This document shows, piece by piece, positions 1 through 3,744 of a DNA stretch of 11,159 nucleotides (its first letter is position 1; every line of letters begins with the position of its first letter). Location of the stretch: NCBI GenBank assembly GCA_913054525.1, contig CAJXHR010000011.1:1-11159 (forward strand). Reading direction: 5' to 3'. Under the pieces are notes generated by a model. It searched no databases, was not told the origin of the DNA, and was given only the letters and a program-made list of their open reading frames with translations. Both the position numbers and the translations under genes were made by a program. The DNA comes from an uncultured bacterium. GTDB lineage: Bacteria; Patescibacteriota; Minisyncoccia; Spechtbacterales; HO2-43-30.

Positions 1-516
1 AACAAGGAAAAGAATATATTTACCGTCCTTCAGGGCCGCGCGTATTTTTGAGGTGTAATAATTTATTTTTTCCGCGCTATCGCGGTTCCAATATATGACC
101 GGCTTATGGGTTTCTCCTTGCCCGGCGCGGGGGATGGGCGGGAGTGCGGCAAGCTCCGCCAGAAATTTTTTAGTCGGCCTGGCAAATGATTTTGGGAGCA
201 GAGCTTTCATGGTAAGCCCGAGAGATGAGTAGAAGTATGAGCTTGTCCACAAAACAAGCTCAATATGATGCCTGGGGATGACTGCGTTCTTATTTATGAC
301 TTTGTCGATCGGCTTAATTTGGAATGAGGATTTTTTTATGGATTGCTTTTTTTGTCCTACGGGTACGCACGATATGACTATCGCCAAGAGAGACCTATGC
401 GCAATTTTTATTTGGACAATCCCTCCGATAGATATTTTATCTGATGCAAAATAATCGAACGCCTGGGGTGCGGGGCGCGGTATTTTTGTCAGTGGTATTA
501 CGGATAGGATGAACAT
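1..516 (-). CDS. priA: PriA-like primosomal protein N', N-terminal 172 residues (runs off left edge)
   Basis: Reading the minus strand from ATG at 516 gives an uninterrupted frame of 172 codons to the window edge, with an in-frame TAA just upstream (540-538). The start resembles the PriA 3'-DNA-binding domain: a hydrophobic strand, then PRPAPQAFDY (PriA: P-L-x-x-x-FDY), G-x-x-V-x-I near residues 31-36, LLAIVIS, and the ELVLWTSSYFYSSLG helix followed by LLPKSF. Near the edge, ALKDGKYILFLV matches the PriA helicase segment L-x-x-GK-x-x-L-x-LVPEI. PriA restarts stalled replication forks by binding the 3' end of the leading strand and loading the primosome. The segment that should hold the Walker A motif (GxTGSGKT in PriA) instead reads NRDSAEKI at residues 144-151, and the linker before it is short. 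This may therefore be an ATPase-dead PriA, as known in actinobacteria. No Shine-Dalgarno sequence is visible. It is divergent from the next gene. Confidence 0.85.
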   Translation of the reverse strand, partial: MFILSVIPLTKIPRPAPQAFDYFASDKISIGGIVQIKIAHRSLLAIVISCVPVGQKKQSIKKSSFQIKPIDKVINKNAVIPRHHIELVLWTSSYFYSSLGLTMKALLPKSFARPTKKFLAELAALPPIPRAGQGETHKPVIYWNRDSAEKINYYTSKIRAALKDGKYILFLV

Positions 517-520
517 GCGA

Positions 521-551
521 GATTTACGATTTACGGCTTAAGATTTAAGAT
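521..551. repeat. Heptamer tandem repeats in the priA/wecG-like intergenic gap
   Basis: The 42-nt divergent gap is almost wholly built of 7-bp repeats: GATTTAC twice (521-527, 528-534), a GGC spacer, then TTAAGAT twice (538-544, 545-551). It must also hold any promoters for the two divergent genes. TAAGAT at 546-551 sits 7 nt before ATG 559 and could be a -10 box giving a leaderless mRNA. The repeats are directly visible; the promoter role is inference. Confidence 0.7.
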
Positions 552-558
552 AAGAGTG

Positions 559-1305
559 ATGCTTATTTTGGGCACGGAGATTTATAATATCACCTTATCA
601 CAGGGGCTTGAAAAAGCAGAGAGTTTTTTACGCGACGGCAAGCAACATTACATCGTAACGCCAAATCCTGAAATTGTATTGCAGGCAAAGCGCGATGTGT
701 CGTACCGCGCAATACTCAATAAGGCCGATCTAAGTATTCCCGATGGAGTGGGGCTTATGTGGGCATCAAAGGCGCTATATGGGCGAAAGTGTCTTAAGGA
801 GCGGATTGCGGGAGTGGATTTTATGTATGAATTTTTGCGGTATGTGGGGGGTTCAACCCCTGCCTTGCCGGCAGGCAGGCCCCACATAAAAGTGCTTTTG
901 CTTGGAGGGCGAAATGGAGTTGCGAAAAAGGCGGCAGTCAATCTCAAAAAGAATTTTAAGAATGTTAAATTTTATGCCCTAGAGGATATCGACAATGCGC
1001 GTAAGGATTTTCTTATAAATGAAATATACAAGCCCGATTGTGTTTTCGTCGGGCTTGGCGCCCCTAGACAGGAAAAATGGATATATGATAATATCTCAAA
1101 ATACCCTACGGTAAAAATTGCGATGGGCGTGGGCGGGTCGTTTGATTTTATTTCGGGCCGTGTGCGACGCGCGCCTATAATATTTCGCAATATTGGAATA
1201 GAGTGGCTTTGGCGCCTTGTGATGCAACCGTGGCGCGCCGGGCGCATATTTAATGCTGTGATTTTTTTCCCATTGGCTGTGTTGCGGGAGAGGGCTAAAT
1301 TTTAG
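559..1305 (+). CDS. WecG/TagA/CpsF-family glycosyltransferase (GT26)
   Basis: The protein has 248 residues, typical for the family. Members transfer N-acetylmannosamine or a related sugar from UDP to a GlcNAc-diphospho-polyprenyl acceptor at the inner membrane face, an early step of teichoic-acid linkage-unit, enterobacterial-common-antigen or capsule synthesis. Hallmarks are VTPNPEIV (residues 33-40), SIPDGVGL with the likely catalytic Asp62, RIAGVDF, LLLGGRNGVA, FVGLGAPRQEKWI and GVGGSFDFISGRVRRAP, followed by a basic, aromatic C-terminal tail (EWLWRLVMQPWR) that in TagA mediates membrane contact. ATG 559 was chosen; GTG 556 directly before it is equally possible. A palindromic insertion encodes about 15 extra residues (95-110) in the loop before LLLGG. 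Donor and acceptor cannot be told from sequence. As the first glycan gene it probably acts early in making the lipid-linked unit, although a terminator separates it from the downstream glycan operon. Confidence 0.93.
   Translation: MLILGTEIYNITLSQGLEKAESFLRDGKQHYIVTPNPEIVLQAKRDVSYRAILNKADLSIPDGVGLMWASKALYGRKCLKERIAGVDFMYEFLRYVGGSTPALPAGRPHIKVLLLGGRNGVAKKAAVNLKKNFKNVKFYALEDIDNARKDFLINEIYKPDCVFVGLGAPRQEKWIYDNISKYPTVKIAMGVGGSFDFISGRVRRAPIIFRNIGIEWLWRLVMQPWRAGRIFNAVIFFPLAVLRERAKF
841..888. repeat. Nested palindromic insertion inside the WecG-like gene
   Basis: An outer perfect 9-bp inverted repeat (TATGTGGGG 841-849 and CCCCACATA 880-888) encloses two further palindromes. One is GGGGTTCAACCCC (848-860; 6-bp arms, 1-nt loop). 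The other is at 859-879, CCTGCCT and AGGCAGG arms around GCCGGC with one bulged T. The reading frame passes straight through and encodes a Gly/Pro/Ala-rich stretch absent from the family consensus. This resembles the in-frame palindromic elements of Rickettsia genes by analogy only. Confidence 0.8.
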
Positions 1306-1314
1306 TTATCCACA
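1306..1314 (+). other. Single DnaA-box 9-mer
   Basis: TTATCCACA, an exact match to the bacterial DnaA-box consensus TTATNCACA, begins one base after the WecG-like stop codon and lies just upstream of a promoter-like sequence. It stands alone with no cluster of boxes, so an origin is not supported. It could be a regulatory DnaA site or chance. Confidence 0.4.
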
Positions 1315-1315
1315 G

Positions 1316-1342
1316 TTGCCAAATTGTGTTGCATGATATAAT
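1316..1342 (+). promoter_or_regulatory. Probable sigma70 promoter for the small membrane protein unit
   Basis: The extended -10 element TGATATAAT lies at 1334-1342, with a perfect TATAAT at 1337-1342. TTGCCA at 1316-1321 could be the -35 but is only 15 bp away. It lies in the only sizeable intergenic gap (134 nt) and would give a leader of about 90 nt before the ATG at 1440. Confidence 0.6.
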
Positions 1343-1351
1343 AAAATAAAT

Positions 1352-1369
1352 TAAACGGTCTATCGTTTA
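1352..1369. promoter_or_regulatory. Small inverted repeat in the leader of the 60-residue ORF
   Basis: TAAACG (1352-1357) and CGTTTA (1364-1369) form a perfect 6-bp inverted repeat with a 6-nt loop, flanked by A/T runs that extend it imperfectly. It lies just downstream of the expected transcription start, where it could be an operator or a weak 5' hairpin. Nothing else recognisable lies in the remaining leader (1370-1439). Confidence 0.3.
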
Positions 1370-1439
1370 TTTAATATGGCTTGCAGATTACTGCCTATAA
1401 GTGATAGTCATTGGTCTGTTTGCGATAAATAGTTAAAAT

Positions 1440-1622
1440 ATGAACTTACTAATTATTTTGGTAGTGCTTATGGCTGCAGGAGGTGCGGGTTATTATTTCT
1501 TCTTCATGAAAAAGAAAGGGGAAGGAGGTGCCTCGGAGGAAGCGGCAGTAGAGCCGGCCGCACCCGCTGAAACCGGCGGAGGAGCAGAGGGCACGGAAGG
1601 GGAAGAAGAAAAGAAGTGGTAA
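1440..1622 (+). CDS. Small single-pass membrane protein with acidic low-complexity tail, function unknown
   Basis: The 60-residue protein starts with one hydrophobic helix (about residues 3-22, ending in three phenylalanines), followed by MKKK, which by the positive-inside rule would place the tail in the cytoplasm. The remaining 35 or so residues are Gly/Ala/Glu/Pro-rich and acidic, ending in EEEKKW. There is no lipobox cysteine and no pilin-type cleavage motif. It is not recognised as a named family. It is more than a chance frame because it lies between a promoter-like sequence and a strong terminator on the same strand and starts with an ideal membrane helix. No Shine-Dalgarno sequence precedes the ATG. 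It could be a membrane anchor or adaptor, or a signal-anchored secreted peptide if the topology is reversed. Confidence 0.7.
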   Translation: MNLLIILVVLMAAGGAGYYFFFMKKKGEGGASEEAAVEPAAPAETGGGAEGTEGEEEKKW

Positions 1623-1645
1623 TATCGGGATAAATTTTTGTAACC

Positions 1646-1681
1646 GAAAAACGGCTCAAATAGCCAAATGAGCCGTTTTTT
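1646..1681 (+). terminator. Rho-independent terminator
   Basis: The stem CGGCTCA (1652-1658) and TGAGCCG (1669-1675) is extended by an A-tract on the left (1647-1651) that pairs with the six T residues on the right (1676-1681), with a 10-nt loop. It ends the small membrane protein unit 24 nt after its stop codon and separates it from the glycan operon that starts at 1698. Confidence 0.9.
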
Positions 1682-1689
1682 GCTATGCT
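1681..1689 (+). promoter_or_regulatory. Candidate extended -10 promoter of the glycan operon
   Basis: TGCTATGCT fits the extended -10 form TGnTATnnT. Its hexamer ends 8 nt before ATG 1698, so transcription would begin almost at the start codon (leaderless). It abuts the terminator T-tract, as needed for restart after termination. No convincing -35 is present. Confidence 0.4.
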
Positions 1690-1697
1690 TAATTCGT

Positions 1698-2603
1698 ATG
1701 TCAACCCAAAAAGTTTTCATTATTCTCCTCAACTGGAATAATTGGAATGAGACCCGGGAGTGTTTGGCGTCCTTGCGGAAAGTTACATATGACAATTTCG
1801 AGGTAATTGTTGTAGATAACGGATCCGAAGAAGAGGAGCGCGAAAAGATAAGGAGCGTCCATACAACATACAGTATACAACATACAATATACAGCGACAC
1901 GAACCTCGGCTTTGCCGGTGGTAACAATGTGGGCATTAGGTATTCTCTGGAACACGGCGCTGATTATATAATGCTGCTGAATAACGATGCGATTGTAGCG
2001 CCGGATTTTTTGACGGAACTTGTGAAAGCCGCAGAGAGCGATCCAAGCTATGGGATTTTGGGATCAAAGATTTACAAATATGGTACGAATGACGTGGTTT
2101 TTAATGGAGGGAAGGTAAATAGATGGCTAACAAAGGGGGAGCATATCAAGAATCAAGAATTAGGAATCATGAATCATGAGGTAGATTATATTACGGGAGC
2201 CGCTATGCTTATAAAAAGAGAGGTTGTTGAGATGGTCGGCCAGATGCGAGAGGAATATTTTTTGTATTATGAAGATGTGGACTGGTGCTTGCGTGCTTGC
2301 AAGGCGGGCTATAAGTGCGTGCTTGTGCCGGCAAGCAAAGTTTGGCATAAAGTTTCAGCGACAAATAAGGAGGGCTCGCCAAGTTATATTTATTATCATA
2401 CCCGCAATGCCCTAATGCTCGCCAAGCTCAACGGCAATATTTTTCAAAAGGCTACATCATACTTTATCGGTGCATGGATTTTATTTAAACAAATACCAAA
2501 ATTTTTTCTTATACCATCAAAACGTCTTTGGGTAACGTCAATGACAAGAGGCGTTTTAGATTTTTATAGAGGTAAATACGGAAGATATGAAAATAGGGAT
2601 TGA
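1698..2603 (+). CDS. Family 2 glycosyltransferase (rhamnosyltransferase-like)
   Basis: This 301-residue GT-A fold enzyme uses a nucleotide sugar and Mg2+ to extend a glycan at the cytoplasmic membrane face. It shows VFIILLNWNNW at the N-terminus, VIVVDNGS (Asp40), DTNLGFAGGNN (67-77), the metal-binding LNNDA (Asp97), DYITGAAMLIKR, and YFLYYEDVDWCLRA with the conserved ED-x-D (192-195). This pattern is typical of the WcaA/RfbN-like group; the sugar is unknown. ATG 1698 was chosen because the longer frame from 1668 starts inside the terminator and MSTQKVFI is a normal family start. Two 7-bp-period repeat tracts lie inside the gene, at residues 55-66 and 149-161, both in variable loops. It overlaps the next gene by 17 nt, which suggests translational coupling. 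Confidence 0.93.
   Translation: MSTQKVFIILLNWNNWNETRECLASLRKVTYDNFEVIVVDNGSEEEEREKIRSVHTTYSIQHTIYSDTNLGFAGGNNVGIRYSLEHGADYIMLLNNDAIVAPDFLTELVKAAESDPSYGILGSKIYKYGTNDVVFNGGKVNRWLTKGEHIKNQELGIMNHEVDYITGAAMLIKREVVEMVGQMREEYFLYYEDVDWCLRACKAGYKCVLVPASKVWHKVSATNKEGSPSYIYYHTRNALMLAKLNGNIFQKATSYFIGAWILFKQIPKFFLIPSKRLWVTSMTRGVLDFYRGKYGRYENRD
1861..1895. repeat. Five tandem heptamers (ATACANN) inside a glycosyltransferase gene
   Basis: Five consecutive 7-mers all begin ATACA: ATACAAC, ATACAGT, ATACAAC, ATACAAT, ATACAGC. They encode the odd HTTYSIQHTIYS stretch between the DNGS and NLGFAGGNN motifs, where the family varies in sequence. Because 7 is not a multiple of 3, a change of one unit would shift the frame. 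Confidence 0.85.
2144..2178. repeat. Second set of five degenerate tandem heptamers in the same gene
   Basis: The units are TATCAAG, AATCAAG, AATTAGG, AATCATG, AATCATG. They encode the KNQELGIMNHE stretch just before the conserved DYITGAAML motif. The period matches the 1861-1895 tract but the unit differs, so the two arose independently and are not copies. Confidence 0.75.
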
Positions 2604-3729
2604 TTGTCACAATTTAGAGGGGCAAAGAACCGGTGTGGGCCGGTATCTTGCGAACCTTCTGCGGGAGTGGGAATCTCAGACGGACACTGAGTTTTTTTTG
2701 TATTTTAAAAGCGCAATCCCGGAGGATATCCATAAATTATCCCAACATACGACAGGTTGGACTTTGCGAAATTTCAATGCCAAGAGTAATGTTATTTTTA
2801 AGCACTGGATTTTGCCGCGGGCGGCAGCGAGAGATGGCGTAGACGTTTTATTTTGTCCCGACTATGTTCTGCCGTTTTATACCGGAGTAGGTATAAAAAT
2901 TGCAGTTACCATTCACGACATAATTTACGAGGCGCGACCTAGTGAGTATTCATGGCCGTCGTGGAAGGATAAAATTTTACTCAAGTGGGCATCAAAGCAA
3001 TCGGCAAAAAAAGCTGATGCTATTTTCGCCCCGTCAAAATTTACAAAAAGTGAAATTCTCAAATACTACAGGGTTAATTCCGAAAAAATTGTTATAACCC
3101 CGCTTGCGGCTGACCTCGTTTTCAATCGGTCGGGGTCAGACCCCGACCGATTGGGCAAGATTAGGCAAGGATATGGCATACGCGATAAATATATATTTTT
3201 TGTCGGATCGATTTTTAATCGTAGATTTTTACCGCAAAAGATTCAAGCGTTTGCTGAATTTGGCAAACAATATCCGGATTTTCAATTTTTGATAGTGGGC
3301 AAAGATCATACTAAGCCGTTTCAAGACATTGCCGCGCTTGTCGTCAAAGTAAATCAAGTATTGGGCCGAGAAGCGGTCGTGTGGAGAGAGCAGGCAAGCG
3401 ATGAAGATTTGGTACATCTCTATAGCGGCGCGTTTGCGACTTTGTGGCTTTCCTCGTACGAGGGTTTCGGCTTGCCGGTTCTTGAGAGTATGGCATGTGG
3501 AACGCCGGCAGTTATTACTAAGAAGGCCTCTTTACCGGAAATTGCAGGCGATGCCGCAATGTATATTGCGCATCCGGAAAATCCGCAGGAAATTGCAAGC
3601 GCACTTGGGTACCTTGTTAGATCTAATACATATTACAACGAGCTTATTGAGAGAGGGTTTGCGCGAGTAAAAAAATTCTCCTGGCAAAAATGCGCAAGTG
3701 ATACTCTACGCGGCTTAACAAATATATGA
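2587..3729 (+). CDS. Family 4 glycosyltransferase (GT-B fold, mannosyltransferase-like)
   Basis: This 380-residue protein adds a sugar, often mannose in relatives, to the growing lipid-linked oligosaccharide. The N-terminal domain opens with MKIGIDCHNL and the Gly-rich GVGRYLANLL, followed by VTIHDIIYE (107-115) and FAPSKFTKSEI. The C-terminal domain has YIFFVGSIF, the diagnostic SSYEGFGLPVLESMACGTPAV with E292 and E300 (EX7E), and SLPEIAGDAAMYI. The length is normal for GT4. The start overlaps the upstream gene by 17 nt; GAGGT at 2569-2573 is too far away to be a good ribosome site. A perfect palindrome inserts about ten residues (180-189) between TPLAADLVF and the KIRQGYGI helix, at the join between the two domains. 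Fifteen nucleotides separate it from the Wzy-like gene. Donor sugar and linkage are not predictable. Confidence 0.93.
   Translation: MKIGIDCHNLEGQRTGVGRYLANLLREWESQTDTEFFLYFKSAIPEDIHKLSQHTTGWTLRNFNAKSNVIFKHWILPRAAARDGVDVLFCPDYVLPFYTGVGIKIAVTIHDIIYEARPSEYSWPSWKDKILLKWASKQSAKKADAIFAPSKFTKSEILKYYRVNSEKIVITPLAADLVFNRSGSDPDRLGKIRQGYGIRDKYIFFVGSIFNRRFLPQKIQAFAEFGKQYPDFQFLIVGKDHTKPFQDIAALVVKVNQVLGREAVVWREQASDEDLVHLYSGAFATLWLSSYEGFGLPVLESMACGTPAVITKKASLPEIAGDAAMYIAHPENPQEIASALGYLVRSNTYYNELIERGFARVKKFSWQKCASDTLRGLTNI
3124..3152. repeat. Perfect 29-nt palindrome inside the GT4 gene
   Basis: Left arm AATCGGTCGGGGTC (3124-3137), one-base loop, right arm GACCCCGACCGATT (3139-3152): 14 of 14 bp paired. 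It is translated in frame as N-R-S-G-S-D-P-D-R-L. The core GGGGTCAGACCCC recurs in degenerate form at 4806-4818 in the same reading frame. Confidence 0.9.
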
Positions 3730-3744
3730 TAATATTGGTGCTAT

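Noticed and set aside
1306..1439. Possible replication origin (DnaA box plus A/T-rich sequence)
   Set aside because: Only one box, no box cluster, and no dnaA, dnaN or gidA-type genes next to it; a promoter region explains the A/T richness.
1668..1697. Ten-codon N-terminal extension of the first GT2 gene
   Set aside because: This start lies inside the terminator stem, and the extension has no family counterpart; ATG 1698 gives the normal start.
1493..1936. 147-codon minus-strand open frame covering the small ORF, the terminator and the start of the GT2 gene
   Set aside because: It runs antisense through a clear terminator and a well-conserved glycosyltransferase start. Its residues look like reverse translation of low-complexity and repeat sequence, with no family features.
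1861..2178. CRISPR-like repeats
   Set aside because: Units are 7 bp and directly adjacent with no spacers, and they are inside a coding frame; no cas genes are present.
2324..2339. Imperfect palindrome around TGCCGGCA in the first GT2 gene
   Set aside because: It encodes the conserved family stretch before VWHKVS, so codon choice explains it; there is no extra peptide.
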